Source: Paenisporosarcina sp049671445 (GTDB lineage Bacteria > Bacillota > Bacilli > Bacillales_A > Planococcaceae). From it: a DNA stretch of 64,000 bases. The stretch is from the NCBI RefSeq assembly GCF_049671445.1, contig NZ_JBATUX010000018.1:7120-71119 (forward strand), given 5' to 3'. Each line of letters opens with the position of its first letter. Within the stretch, counting starts at the first letter, position 1. The notes beneath the pieces were generated by a model. The model saw only the letters and a program-made list of their open reading frames with translations, searched no databases and was not told where the DNA came from. Shown in pieces: positions 20,075 through 29,122 of the stretch. Position numbers and translations under genes: made by a program.

Positions 20075-20081
20075 ACGGAGG
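20075..20081 (+). promoter_or_regulatory. hag ribosome binding site overlapping the second CsrA site
   Basis: ACGGAGG lies nine bases before the hag ATG and contains the GGA core needed for CsrA binding, so CsrA binding here would block ribosomes directly. Confidence 0.75.
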
Positions 20082-20090
20082 TAATACAAA

Positions 20091-20918
20091 ATGATTATCA
20101 ATAACAACATCGCAGCACTTAACACTCACCGCCAAATGGGCCAAGTGAGCGGCAACGCAGCTAACTCAATGGAAAAACTTTCTTCAGGTATGCGCATCAA
20201 CCGTGGTGCAGACGACGCAGCTGGTCTTTCAATCTCTGAAAAAATGCGCGGACAAATTCGCGGTCTTGAACAAGCTTCTAAAAACTCGCAAGATGCAGTT
20301 TCTTTGATCCAAACAGCTGATGGCGCTTTGAACGAAACACATGCAGTACTTCAACGTATGCGTGAATTGACTGTTCAAGCAGCAAGTGATACTAACAATA
20401 CTGCTGAAAGAACAGCTATCGGTGGAGAACTTGAACAGTTGACTGCAACAATTCAAGATATTGCAGACACTACTCAATTCAATGGTCAAAAATTGCTTGA
20501 CGCATCTGCTGGTACAGCGGGTGTATTGACAATCCAAAGTGGAGCTAATTCTGCAGAAACATTGGATCTTGATTTGACTAATGTAGATTTGACTGCAACT
20601 TTGACTGCTCTTGGTACTGTTGATGTAACTGATGCTACAACTTCAGCTGCTGCTTTGACAGTTTTAGATGCAGCAATCCAAACTGTTTCTGACGGACGTG
20701 GATACACTGGTGCTGTTCAAAACCGTTTAGACTACACAATCAACAACCTAAACGCAAGTGCTGAAAACACACAAGCTGCAGAATCACGCATTAGAGACGT
20801 CGATATGGCGAAAGAGATGATGAACTTAACTAAGAACAACATCTTGACTCAAGCTTCTCAAGCTATGCTTTCACAAGCTAACCAAGCACCACAAGCTGTA
20901 CTTCAATTGCTTCGTTAA
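20091..20918 (+). CDS. hag: Flagellin
   Basis: A 275-aa flagellin with conserved D0/D1 ends: N-terminal MIINNNIAALNTHRQM and SSGMRINRGADDAAGLSI, and C-terminal AAESRIRDVDMAKEMM and QANQAPQAVLQLLR. The variable middle is short (about residues 140-205) and rich in Thr, Ala and Asp, so the filament has only a small surface domain. It is exported through the flagellar type III system. Codon choice is noticeably more uniform than in the neighbours, as expected for an abundant protein. Expression is under SigD and CsrA-FliW. Confidence 0.98.
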   Translation: MIINNNIAALNTHRQMGQVSGNAANSMEKLSSGMRINRGADDAAGLSISEKMRGQIRGLEQASKNSQDAVSLIQTADGALNETHAVLQRMRELTVQAASDTNNTAERTAIGGELEQLTATIQDIADTTQFNGQKLLDASAGTAGVLTIQSGANSAETLDLDLTNVDLTATLTALGTVDVTDATTSAAALTVLDAAIQTVSDGRGYTGAVQNRLDYTINNLNASAENTQAAESRIRDVDMAKEMMNLTKNNILTQASQAMLSQANQAPQAVLQLLR

Positions 20919-20946
20919 TTTTTAATTATAAGTAAATGATGTGAAA

Positions 20947-20985
20947 AATAAGAGACTCTAGTTACTTGGGGGTCTCTTATTTTTC
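20947..20985 (+). terminator. Terminator of hag
   Basis: Ten-base arms AATAAGAGAC and GTCTCTTATT followed by TTTTC. Confidence 0.88.
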
Positions 20986-21063
20986 TGTTTAAACATTTGA
21001 AATGCCAATTAATTTAAGTTGTTTATTTGCTTTCTAAATAGGTATAAAGGGGGGTCAAAATAG

Positions 21064-24000
21064 ATGAAGAAATATAGTCTTATTTCAATGTTATTAAGTA
21101 TTTTGCTAGTACTTCAGTTCGTATTGCCTGCTGCAAGTGTTTTTGCAGCATCTTTAGAAGCACCGGAAGGTGTAACAGTCAGTGTTAGTAATGGGAACTA
21201 TCTTCTTTTAAAGTGGAATGAAGTTTCTTATGCTCAAAAATACAATGTTTATTTAGTCCAAGATGGAGAAAAAACGATTGTTGGTTCTTCTACTAGAGAA
21301 TCCTTCAGCTATTCAAATAAACCTGAAGGAAATTATACTTTCGAGGTAACTGCATTTAGTACAAGCATAGGTGAATCAGCACATTCGGCACCAGTTGAAA
21401 TTACATTAGTGCATCCTGATATGGCTCCGCCATCAGAATTGAATTCAGTTATTTACAACGGCAACGATATCAATTTGAAATGGAAAGCTGCCGAATTTGC
21501 CGATAGCTATAACATCTATCAGGTTGAAAATGGCGTTAAGAAGTTAGTAATAAACACGTCAAACTTAAGTCGGACATTCAGCAATATGGCGGCAGGCGAA
21601 TACACTTATGAAGTTGCATCAGTCAGCAACCGTTTTGGGGAATCTGCGACAACGGTCCGAACAGCTTTAACTTTAGTTCATCCCATCATGTCAGCCCCAA
21701 GCGATTTGACATTGAACGTTTGGAATGGTAATGATATTAACTTGAAATGGGTAGAAGTTGAATTTGCGACTGCTTATAACATCTATGAAGTAAAAGATGG
21801 CATGAAAAAACTTCTTAATACAACAGAAAATTTGTCTCGTACTTTTCCAAATAAAGCCGCTGGAAACTATAAATACGAAGTATATTCTGTTAGCAACCGA
21901 TTTGGAGAATCGCAATCGGCGGTAGAGGCAGAGGTGGATTTAGTATTTCCAGAGATGGCACCTCCCGAAAGTGTTAACGTATTTGCAATGAACGGCAATG
22001 ATTTATTTCTGAAATGGCCGGAAGCAACGTTTGCTACGGGTTATAATATTTATCAAATCGATAATGGCGTGAAAAAGCTCTTGTATACGACAGACCGTAC
22101 AAGTCGCTCTTTTGCAAACCTTCCTGCAGGGGATTACCAATACGAAGTCACTTCGTTCAGCGACCGTTTTGGCGAATCCAAGACTGGGAGCGCAGTAAAT
22201 TATACGCTTGTACATCCTGAATTAGCTGCACCTGAGCTAAGCATTAGTGTATTAAATGGCAACGATCTGTATTTGAAATGGAATGAAGTTGAATTTGCAA
22301 CAAAATACGATATTTACCAAGTCAAAGATGGCGTAAAAGAGTTTGTGGTGACAACTGATCGCACAAGCCGTATCTTCACCAATATGCCAGAAGACTGGTA
22401 CGAATTCGAAGTCACCGCAGTGAGCGAGCGTTTCGGTGAATCCGCTCCGTCAAAAGTGGAGTATACGCTCGGGCATCCTACTGTACAAAGTCCGGAGCTA
22501 AAGCTTTTATCATTCGACGAACAAACAGCGACATTAAATTGGAAAGAAATCACTGGTGCATCAGTTTACAATGTGTACGAAGTGATTAACGGTGAATATT
22601 TTCTAATCGATTCGACGGATAAACGAACTTATACAGTAAACGACATCACTGATGGTAAACATGAATATGTAGTTACTGTGACGCACAGCCGCTTTGGCGA
22701 CTCGAATTACTCAAACGTAATTGCGGTTGAAATGCAAAATGATCTGACACCTCCAGTTACCTCGTCAAATGTAAGTGATACTTGGTTAAACCAAGACTTC
22801 CTAATGGAATTGACTGCAGAAGATGATAAGAGTGGAGTAGCTTCAACTTTCTATTCTTTTGATGGAGTGGATTTTAAAGAAGGCACTAACTTCACAGTAA
22901 GCGATGGCGGTATCCAAAAGATTTCATTCTACAGTACGGATCTTGCCGGAAACACAGAAGAAGTAAAAACGGCTCAAGTGAAAATCGATAAAACTGCTTC
23001 TGAAACGACTTCGAACGCAAACGGCAGCTGGTATCAGGAATTCATAGTCAAATTTACTGCTGAAGATGCACAAAGCGGAGTAGAGAAAACGTTCTACTCA
23101 GTTAACGGCTCTGAATTCACAGAAGGCGACAGCGTAATTGTAAATGAAGAAGGCATCAACACGGTGTCATTCTACAGCACAGATTTTGCTGGAAATGTGG
23201 AAGAAGTGAAGACGGCCGAAGTGAAAATCGATCAGACGGTTCCTGAAACTATTTCAAATGCGGATGCTGAATGGCATCAGGAGTTTGTAGTTGAATTGAC
23301 TTCGACTGACGATAAAGCTGGCGTTGAAACGACTTTCTATTCAGTGAACGGTGCTGTATTCAAAGAAGGTCCAAGCTTTGTTGTTACAGGAGATGGCGTC
23401 AATACGATTTCATTCTACAGCGTCGATAAAGCAGGAAACATCGAAGAAGCGAAGACGGCTGAAGTGAAAATTGACAAGTCTGCTCCTGAAACGGTATCAA
23501 ATGCTAACGACGAATGGCATCAGGAGTTCACGGTAGAATTGACGGCGACTGATGACAAGAGCACAGTTTCGAAAACATTATACTCTGTGAACGGTGCTGA
23601 ATTTGAAGAAGGCACAAGCTTTACGATTAAAAATAATGGAATCAACAAAATTGAATTCTACAGCGTTAACCAAGCTGGCGGAGTGGAAGAAGTGAAGACG
23701 GCGGAAGTGAAAATTGACCGCACGGCTCCTGAAACAGAAGCGAGCGAGTCTGCTGACTGGCAGAAGGAAGCAGTTATTGAATTGACAGCAACTGACGACA
23801 AGAGCGGTGTCGACAAGACATTCTTCTCGGTAAACAATTCTGATTTTACAGAAGATACAAGCGTTGCTGTTACTGAAGCGGGTGTCAACGTTGTTTCTTT
23901 CTATAGCGTGGATAAAGTCGGCAACAAAGAAGAAGTGAAAACGATTGAAGTGAGCATTGATGGAATAGCTCCTGAAACGGTTTCTAACGAAGATGATCAG

Positions 24001-25494
24001 TGGTACCAAGAGTTCTCTGTAGAATTGACTGCGACGGACAATCATAGTGGCGTTGATAAAACATTCTACTCTGTCAATGGTTCTGAATTTGTAGAAGGCA
24101 TCAACTTTACAGTCACTGACGAAGGCATCAATGTGATTTCATTCTACAGTGTTGATAATGCAGGAAACGTCGAAGAAGTGAAAACAGCAGAAGTGAAAAT
24201 CGACCGCTCAGCTCCTGAAACGGTTTCAAATGCAGACGATAAATGGCATCAGGAATTTACGGTGGAATTGACAGCGACTGATGAGCATAGCGGAGTTGCA
24301 CAAACGTTCTATTCATTAAATGGCTCAGAATTTGTGGAAGGCACGAGCTTTGAAGTAACAGAAGAAGGAATCAATACGATTTCATTCTATAGCGTTGATC
24401 AAGCTGGAAACGTGGAAAAAGTGAAGACAGCGGAAGTGAAAATCGATTCGGCTGCTCCAGTAACGATTTCGAACGCAGATGGCGAATGGCATCAAGAGTT
24501 TGCAGTGGAATTGACTGCAACTGACACTCAAAGCGGAATTGCTCAAACGTTTTACTCAGTAAACGGTTCTGAGTTTGCTGAAGGTACAAGCTTTACGGTG
24601 ATTGAAGAAGGAATTAATACGATTTCATTCTACAGCGTTGATCACGCTGGCAATAAAGAAGAAATGAAAACGGCAGAAGTGAAGATTGATTTCTCTGCTC
24701 CTGAAACAGATTCGAACATCGAAGACAAATGGCTGAAAGAAGAATTTGCAGTTGAGTTAACTGCAACAGATATCTTAAGCGGTGTAACTTCAACTTCTTA
24801 TTCAGTAAATGGTTCCGAATTTGCAGAAGGCACAAGCTTTACCGTGAGTGAAGAAGGAATCAATGATGTCCAGTTCTTCAGCACGGATATCGCTGGCAAC
24901 AAAGAAGATGCTAAAACAGCACAAGTGAAAATCGACAAGACAGCTCCAAAAGTTTCATGGACGCTTGACGAAGAAGTATCACTTGGTTCGAAGTGGCCAA
25001 TTACGTATGTAGCAAGTGATGCCCTATCTGGTATCGTTACTGAGAAATTGACAGTGAATGGCGAGGAAGTTGCGAATGGAGAAACGGTTTCATTCGATCA
25101 GCCAGGTGAATATAAAATTCAAGTAACAGTAACGGATCAAGCAGGATGGACAACTATATTGGAACATAAAATGACAGTTTATATTCCAATGGCTAGTTTC
25201 AAAGTAATGCCAGGTATCATTAAAGGCAATAGCGGCGTATTCTCTGTAGAAGTGAAATTGCCAAAAGGCTTTGATACAAAAGATTTCGTATTAGAATCGG
25301 TTACAATTAACGGTGTGTCAGCAATTTCTGGCAAAAATGGCTTCAGCCAACAGGCTAAAAATGGACATTTCCGTTTCAACCGCGAAGATTTCAACTGGAT
25401 CGACGGCGAACAATTACTCGAATTCCGAGGTACGGTTGGCGGACACTTAGTTGTCGGCCAAGCAACTGTGGAAACAAAGAGTTCTAAGAAATAA
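21064..25494 (+). CDS. Large secreted repeat protein: six Fn3-like and nine OmpL47-like repeats
   Basis: A 1476-aa protein with a signal peptide (about 1-29, ending VFAA). Residues 30-565 hold six fibronectin-III-like repeats of about 89 aa with the pattern NGNDxxLKW...YNIY...RFGES. Residues 566-1295 hold nine repeats of about 81 aa with WHQEFxVELTATD, FYSVNGSEF, ISFYSVDxAGN and VKTAEVKID, the pattern annotated elsewhere as OmpL47-type domain. The remaining 180 aa form an Ig-like domain and a unique tail. No LPxTG, S-layer or transmembrane anchor is seen. At DNA level the second repeat class has a 243-base period (about 22750-24945), so copy number may vary between strains. It has its own GGGGGG ribosome site and terminators on both sides. 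Adhesion or surface structure is likely; a flagellar role is only suggested by position. Confidence 0.82.
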   Translation: MKKYSLISMLLSILLVLQFVLPAASVFAASLEAPEGVTVSVSNGNYLLLKWNEVSYAQKYNVYLVQDGEKTIVGSSTRESFSYSNKPEGNYTFEVTAFSTSIGESAHSAPVEITLVHPDMAPPSELNSVIYNGNDINLKWKAAEFADSYNIYQVENGVKKLVINTSNLSRTFSNMAAGEYTYEVASVSNRFGESATTVRTALTLVHPIMSAPSDLTLNVWNGNDINLKWVEVEFATAYNIYEVKDGMKKLLNTTENLSRTFPNKAAGNYKYEVYSVSNRFGESQSAVEAEVDLVFPEMAPPESVNVFAMNGNDLFLKWPEATFATGYNIYQIDNGVKKLLYTTDRTSRSFANLPAGDYQYEVTSFSDRFGESKTGSAVNYTLVHPELAAPELSISVLNGNDLYLKWNEVEFATKYDIYQVKDGVKEFVVTTDRTSRIFTNMPEDWYEFEVTAVSERFGESAPSKVEYTLGHPTVQSPELKLLSFDEQTATLNWKEITGASVYNVYEVINGEYFLIDSTDKRTYTVNDITDGKHEYVVTVTHSRFGDSNYSNVIAVEMQNDLTPPVTSSNVSDTWLNQDFLMELTAEDDKSGVASTFYSFDGVDFKEGTNFTVSDGGIQKISFYSTDLAGNTEEVKTAQVKIDKTASETTSNANGSWYQEFIVKFTAEDAQSGVEKTFYSVNGSEFTEGDSVIVNEEGINTVSFYSTDFAGNVEEVKTAEVKIDQTVPETISNADAEWHQEFVVELTSTDDKAGVETTFYSVNGAVFKEGPSFVVTGDGVNTISFYSVDKAGNIEEAKTAEVKIDKSAPETVSNANDEWHQEFTVELTATDDKSTVSKTLYSVNGAEFEEGTSFTIKNNGINKIEFYSVNQAGGVEEVKTAEVKIDRTAPETEASESADWQKEAVIELTATDDKSGVDKTFFSVNNSDFTEDTSVAVTEAGVNVVSFYSVDKVGNKEEVKTIEVSIDGIAPETVSNEDDQWYQEFSVELTATDNHSGVDKTFYSVNGSEFVEGINFTVTDEGINVISFYSVDNAGNVEEVKTAEVKIDRSAPETVSNADDKWHQEFTVELTATDEHSGVAQTFYSLNGSEFVEGTSFEVTEEGINTISFYSVDQAGNVEKVKTAEVKIDSAAPVTISNADGEWHQEFAVELTATDTQSGIAQTFYSVNGSEFAEGTSFTVIEEGINTISFYSVDHAGNKEEMKTAEVKIDFSAPETDSNIEDKWLKEEFAVELTATDILSGVTSTSYSVNGSEFAEGTSFTVSEEGINDVQFFSTDIAGNKEDAKTAQVKIDKTAPKVSWTLDEEVSLGSKWPITYVASDALSGIVTEKLTVNGEEVANGETVSFDQPGEYKIQVTVTDQAGWTTILEHKMTVYIPMASFKVMPGIIKGNSGVFSVEVKLPKGFDTKDFVLESVTINGVSAISGKNGFSQQAKNGHFRFNREDFNWIDGEQLLEFRGTVGGHLVVGQATVETKSSKK
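22750..24945 (+). repeat. Nine in-frame tandem repeats of about 243 bases
   Basis: Period read from the encoded protein: nine copies of an 81-aa unit, copies 6 to 8 being the most alike. The unit boundary falls at PET-SNAD. Such arrays recombine easily and can be collapsed in short-read assemblies. Confidence 0.85.
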
Positions 25495-25502
25495 TTTGAA
25501 TT

Positions 25503-25542
25503 AAGAAGAGTTGCATCCGTTATCGGGTGTGACTCTTCTTTT
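25503..25542 (+). terminator. Terminator of the repeat-protein gene
   Basis: Arms AAGAAGAGT and ACTCTTCTT with an internal CATCCG/CGGGTG pairing, followed by TTTT. Confidence 0.85.
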
Positions 25543-25593
25543 GATTCAAGTTAAAAGCTATGTTTTATATGACAGTTAACTTTTAAACAGGTA

Positions 25594-25777
25594 AATGATT
25601 GTAGTGAAAGTCGGCGACTTCAGCAGGAATAGCATGAGCTGAAGACCCCGCAGACAATGAGTTGTGTAAAAATTACACAACTCGTTTGCGACGAGTAACC
25701 GCAGGAGCAGAGAATTTTTGCTCGTCGAGGAGGCTGAGGCCATGCCCGCGGAAAGCGTCCGACTGTAACGGAAATCT
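25594..25777 (+). repeat. Dispersed repeat, copy B
   Basis: A full copy of about 184 bases: ATGATTGTAGTGAAAG at the left, a central perfect 11-bp hairpin GAGTTGTGTAA/TTACACAACTC, the core GCGACGAGTAACCGCAGGAGC, then GCCCGCGGAAAGCGTCCG and GTAACGGAAATC at the right. It lies between two terminators, in DNA without genes. Confidence 0.85.
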
Positions 25778-25790
25778 ACCACACTAAATA

Positions 25791-25847
25791 AAAAAAGGGA
25801 ACTTCCCTAAGTCATATTTGATGACTTTAGGACAGCCCCTTTTTTAT
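25791..25847 (-). terminator. Bidirectional long-stem terminator
   Basis: Outer arms AAAAAAGGG and CCCTTTTTT with inner TAAGTCAT/ATGACTTTA. The T runs at both ends allow use on either strand. It lies directly after the - strand gene that ends at 25851. Confidence 0.75.
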
Positions 25848-25850
25848 TAA

Positions 25851-26132
25851 TCAAGCCTCCATCACCTTGCCCTTAGATTTGGACAAAGTGTTCACTGCCA
25901 GAGCAATAGCGGCAACAGCTGTTCCTATACTTGCAGCAAAAAAGCCGATTGCGTAGTTGGCAATATCCGCTTCTAATACTCGGTCATTAATTTCAAAAAT
26001 CAAAAAGTACACACTGATTCCCGCACCATCAACAGCCGTTCTTTGTGACCATAACTCTATTCCTTTAATCGCCAATAAGCCAGTGAACATAAGTAGAATT
26101 ACAAAAGCACCCCATCGGTAAGCCACCTTCAT
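25851..26132 (-). CDS. Small membrane protein of unknown function
   Basis: 93 aa from the chosen ATG at 26132, which has GGAGGG eight bases before it; an in-frame ATG six codons upstream (26150) lacks a site. Two hydrophobic helices are visible, GAFVILLMFTGLLAI near the N terminus and AIGFFAASIGTAVAAIALAV near residue 70. Between them is a short polar stretch, and a basic tail ends SKSKGKVMEA. I do not recognise the family. It is a lone gene on the opposite strand to its flagellar neighbours. Confidence 0.65.
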   Translation of the reverse strand: MKVAYRWGAFVILLMFTGLLAIKGIELWSQRTAVDGAGISVYFLIFEINDRVLEADIANYAIGFFAASIGTAVAAIALAVNTLSKSKGKVMEA

Positions 26133-26316
26133 ACATTTCCCTCCATCCATTTGATGTCTCGTGTAGTAAAGAATTCGGTATTCATCTCGGAATTCCTTCC
26201 TCTAAAACCAGTGAAACGTGACCTATGGCTTATATTTTCTAGGATTTTCATAAAATTAGGTAATGAACTAAACTTTTTTGTCACAATTAACCTATTTTAA
26301 TATTCCAGGTTTTTCG

Positions 26317-26322
26317 TATAAT
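26317..26322 (+). promoter_or_regulatory. Possible sigma-A -10 box of the glucosaminidase gene
   Basis: A perfect TATAAT 39 bases upstream of the ATG at 26361. The -35 region (near TATTTTAA) is a poor match, so the call is tentative. Confidence 0.4.
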
Positions 26323-26360
26323 GGAATCACGTTCATTTATAAAAAGGTGGTAAACGATTC

Positions 26361-27104
26361 ATGTCTAGCCCGATTTCTTCCAATTGGTTTCAATATATGA
26401 CCATGGCTTCCATGGCACAAGCATTGCCTTCTATCAATCAGCAAGGAAGCTCGCCACTTGGTGGCATGTCAAACGATAATTCAATGTTTATAATGATTTT
26501 GAATGCTGCGATGCAAAATATCCAACAGACGAACTTGCCAGAAGTTTCAATGATGAAAAATCCGATGTCACTTCAGGGGAACGGTTCATTTACGCCAATT
26601 CAAGTGATGATTAAGCAGCTTGAAACACCAGTTTCAACGAGCATCTCGCCAATCGATACACGGGAAGTGGCGACGAGTCAGAATGACACGAGTGATTTTG
26701 GCTTCAAGCCGGTACAGCTTATCAAGCTCGAGAATTCGCTTGAAGGCAAACTTAGCGGAACGGCAAATCATTTTATCAACGCTGGGAAAAAATACGACAT
26801 TGATCCGACTCTTCTTTCTTCGATTGCTATACACGAAACGGGAAATGGTTCTTCTCGAGCTGTTCATGACAAAAATAATGTCGCTGGCATGATGGGCAAG
26901 AATGGACTGCGAAGCTATGCATCTGTTGAAGACAGTATTTTCGATATGGCGCGAAATCTTCGCAAGAACTACTTGAACCAAGGCAAAGAGACCATTGCTG
27001 AAATCGGTGCAAAATACGCGCCAGTCGGTGCTGCGAATGATCCGACAGGCTTGAACAACCACTGGACAAATGGAGTAAGCCGCCAGTTTAATAACTTAGC
27101 TTAA
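26361..27104 (+). CDS. Glucosaminidase-domain protein, probably flagellum-associated
   Basis: A 247-aa protein. The C-terminal half (about residues 135-247) is a glucosaminidase-type domain: ANHFINAGKKYDIDPTLL, AIHETGNGSS with the likely catalytic Glu, NNVAGMMGKNG, and KYAPVGAANDPTGLN. The N-terminal half is low in structure and rich in Met, Gln and Ser. No signal peptide is present. Peptidoglycan hydrolases without signal peptides in flagellar regions, such as FlgJ, are exported through the flagellar system. Its place between hag and flaG makes this plausible here, but it is inference. ATG with AAGGTGG upstream. Confidence 0.75.
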   Translation: MSSPISSNWFQYMTMASMAQALPSINQQGSSPLGGMSNDNSMFIMILNAAMQNIQQTNLPEVSMMKNPMSLQGNGSFTPIQVMIKQLETPVSTSISPIDTREVATSQNDTSDFGFKPVQLIKLENSLEGKLSGTANHFINAGKKYDIDPTLLSSIAIHETGNGSSRAVHDKNNVAGMMGKNGLRSYASVEDSIFDMARNLRKNYLNQGKETIAEIGAKYAPVGAANDPTGLNNHWTNGVSRQFNNLA

Positions 27105-27108
27105 TAAG

Positions 27109-27143
27109 AAAAGCCGGTTCTTCATGAATCGGTTTTATTTTTT
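27109..27143 (+). terminator. Terminator of the glucosaminidase gene
   Basis: Arms AAAAGCCGGTTC and GAATCGGTTTT (two G-T pairs) around TTCAT, followed by a long T run. Confidence 0.82.
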
Positions 27144-27156
27144 TGCGAAAATGAGT

Positions 27157-27183
27157 TAAAAATATTGCCCTTTGTGCCGATAA
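27157..27183 (+). promoter_or_regulatory. Sigma-D promoter of flaG-fliD-fliT-fliS
   Basis: TAAA, 15 bases, then GCCGATAA: one base from the sigma-D consensus, with the ideal spacing. It lies 82 bases before the flaG ATG and between the previous terminator and the operon. Confidence 0.9.
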
Positions 27184-27264
27184 CTAATGTATACATAACG
27201 GTTGAAGTTGTCTTTCTCGGACGCAGCCGCGATACATAGTGGAAACGCAGGGGGAGAGCCGCAG

Positions 27265-27603
27265 ATGGAAGTGAAAAACACGACAGCTATTTATTTTCCG
27301 AATAAGGCTGAAATAAACAGAGAGAAACCGGTCCCGGCAGAGCTAACACAGCCTATCCAAGAAACGGTCGACAAAGTTCCGAAAGAGAAGCTCCTGGCTA
27401 AAGCGAATGAAATGAATGACTTTTTGAAGCCATTCTATACGTCGTTGAAGTTTCAGCTGCACGAGAAACTGGACGAATATTACGTCCAAATCATTGATAC
27501 ACAGACGGACGAAGTGTTGAAAGAGATTCCCAATAAAAAATTCCTCGATATGTACGCTTCGTTGGCGGAAATCGCAGGATTGTTAATAGATAAAAAGCTA
27601 TAG
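27265..27603 (+). CDS. flaG: FlaG family flagellar protein
   Basis: 112 aa from the ATG at 27265, which has GGGGGAG eight bases upstream; an upstream in-frame TTG at 27202 has no ribosome site. The C-terminal two thirds match FlaG: LKFQLHEKLDEYYVQIIDTQ and DEVLKEIPNKKFLDMYA. FlaG is a small protein encoded with fliD in many bacteria and linked to filament length control, though its mechanism is unclear. First gene of a SigD-dependent operon. Confidence 0.92.
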   Translation: MEVKNTTAIYFPNKAEINREKPVPAELTQPIQETVDKVPKEKLLAKANEMNDFLKPFYTSLKFQLHEKLDEYYVQIIDTQTDEVLKEIPNKKFLDMYASLAEIAGLLIDKKL

Positions 27604-27630
27604 AGATTCATAGAAACGGAGTGAAGGACA

Positions 27631-29121
27631 TTGCGTATTGGCGGATTAGCAACAGGGATGGATATTGACCAGTTAGTGAAGGACCTTATGACGGCTGAAA
27701 AAATGCCACTTGATAAACTGACCCAGCAAAAAATGTGGACAGAATGGCAGCAGGATTCGTATCGCGATTTCAATTTGACGTTATCGAATCTGAGGACCAG
27801 CGCGAACAGTCTACGTTTCTCCTCATCTTTTAACGCCTATAGTGCGACATCATCGAACTCAGCTAGCTTGTCGGTGACAACGACTTCAAGTGCGGTCTCA
27901 GGTTCGTACCAGGCAGAAGTAATAAGCGTCGCGAGTTCCGCAAAATTGCATTCGGAGAGTGCTATCACAAAAGCAGATGACTCTGTGGCTAAATCAACGG
28001 ATGTAATAGGAACAGCAGGAACAATTACAGTGAACGGTAGCTCAGGTGCTGTTGCGGTAACACTTGATGGCACCGAGACATATAAAGAAGTAGCGACCAT
28101 GCTTCAAGATGCGACTGCCTCATCCTCGCCGGCACTTCGCGTGAGTTTTGACGATACTACATCCCGATTCTTCGTTTCCACAAAAGGCATGGGAGCATCA
28201 GAGAATTTCACTCTCGACTTTGGTTCTGCTGCATTAGCAAAGCAAGTGGTCGGTGTCGATACACAAACATCATTTTCTACTGCCACTGCGACAGCTTACT
28301 CATCGGCCGCGAAAAACGGGTCGGTGAAACTCGATGGTATTTTAATCGACGGACTGAAGACGAATCAGACAACGGTAAACGGTTTGACTTTGAATTTATT
28401 GCAGGTTGCTCCTCCGTCTACCATTACGGTTAGCTCGGATACCGCAAAACCGATTGAATCTATTAAAAGCTTTGTAGAACAATACAATAAAGCAATTACT
28501 GAAATCGAAATGGGGCTCCTTGAAAAGCGTTACCCGGATTTCCAGCCACTGACCGATGAACAGAAAAAAGCGATGAGTGACAAGGAAATCGAATTATGGG
28601 AAGAAAAATCAAAGAGCGGCTTGATGCGTAACGATCCTATTTTAAGAGATACGGTGTTACAATTGCGTCGCGCTTTCATGGACGAAGTGGAAGGAATTGC
28701 ACCTGGCAACCTCACCCTACTGTCACAGATCGGTATTTCGACGGGCCATTACAGCGAGGGAGCTCGCTTGAACATTGATGAAGACAAGTTGAAAAAAGCG
28801 TTGACGGACAAGCCTGATGAAGTGATGCAACTGTTCACGAATAAAACCGGAGGCCTCGGAATTGGTGACCGAGTTTATAACGAATTAAACTCGGCTATTA
28901 AGAATCTAGGAAACCGCGCAGGAAACCCTGGTAGTGCGATCGATAATAGTTTCATCACGAAGAAAATCAAGCAAATGAACGATGATATAAGCAAATGGCA
29001 AGACCGTTTGACTCGCGTCGAAGATCGCTATTGGAATCAGTTCTCGGCAATGGAAAAAGCGATGAACAAGATGAACCAGCAAAGTGTATGGATGCAACAG
29101 AACATGTTCGGTGGCATGTAA
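27631..29121 (+). CDS. fliD: Flagellar filament cap protein FliD
   Basis: A 496-aa protein. The start LRIGGLATGMDIDQLVKDLM is typical; the N-terminal helices, the central beta-rich region (about 60-270) and the C-terminal coiled region ending near QQSVWMQQNMFGGM fit FliD. It caps the growing filament and helps flagellin fold into place. The TTG start is supported by ACGGAGTGAAGG upstream. The fliT-like gene begins one base after its stop. Confidence 0.95.
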   Translation: MRIGGLATGMDIDQLVKDLMTAEKMPLDKLTQQKMWTEWQQDSYRDFNLTLSNLRTSANSLRFSSSFNAYSATSSNSASLSVTTTSSAVSGSYQAEVISVASSAKLHSESAITKADDSVAKSTDVIGTAGTITVNGSSGAVAVTLDGTETYKEVATMLQDATASSSPALRVSFDDTTSRFFVSTKGMGASENFTLDFGSAALAKQVVGVDTQTSFSTATATAYSSAAKNGSVKLDGILIDGLKTNQTTVNGLTLNLLQVAPPSTITVSSDTAKPIESIKSFVEQYNKAITEIEMGLLEKRYPDFQPLTDEQKKAMSDKEIELWEEKSKSGLMRNDPILRDTVLQLRRAFMDEVEGIAPGNLTLLSQIGISTGHYSEGARLNIDEDKLKKALTDKPDEVMQLFTNKTGGLGIGDRVYNELNSAIKNLGNRAGNPGSAIDNSFITKKIKQMNDDISKWQDRLTRVEDRYWNQFSAMEKAMNKMNQQSVWMQQNMFGGM

Positions 29122-29122
29122 A

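Noticed and set aside
20229..20707. Long antisense open frames across hag
   Set aside because: They are shadows of the strongly biased flagellin codon use and lack ribosome sites.
20999..21060. SigD promoter for the 1476-aa repeat protein
   Set aside because: CTAAATAG is present, but no GCCGATAT follows at the required spacing; a TATAAA lies too near the ribosome site to be a usable -10.
26361..27104. Prophage lysozyme
   Set aside because: No other phage genes are nearby, and the gene lies within a flagellar block with its own promoter and terminator.
27202..27264. Upstream TTG start of flaG
   Set aside because: No ribosome site precedes it and the FlaG family begins at the ATG at 27265, which has an excellent site.
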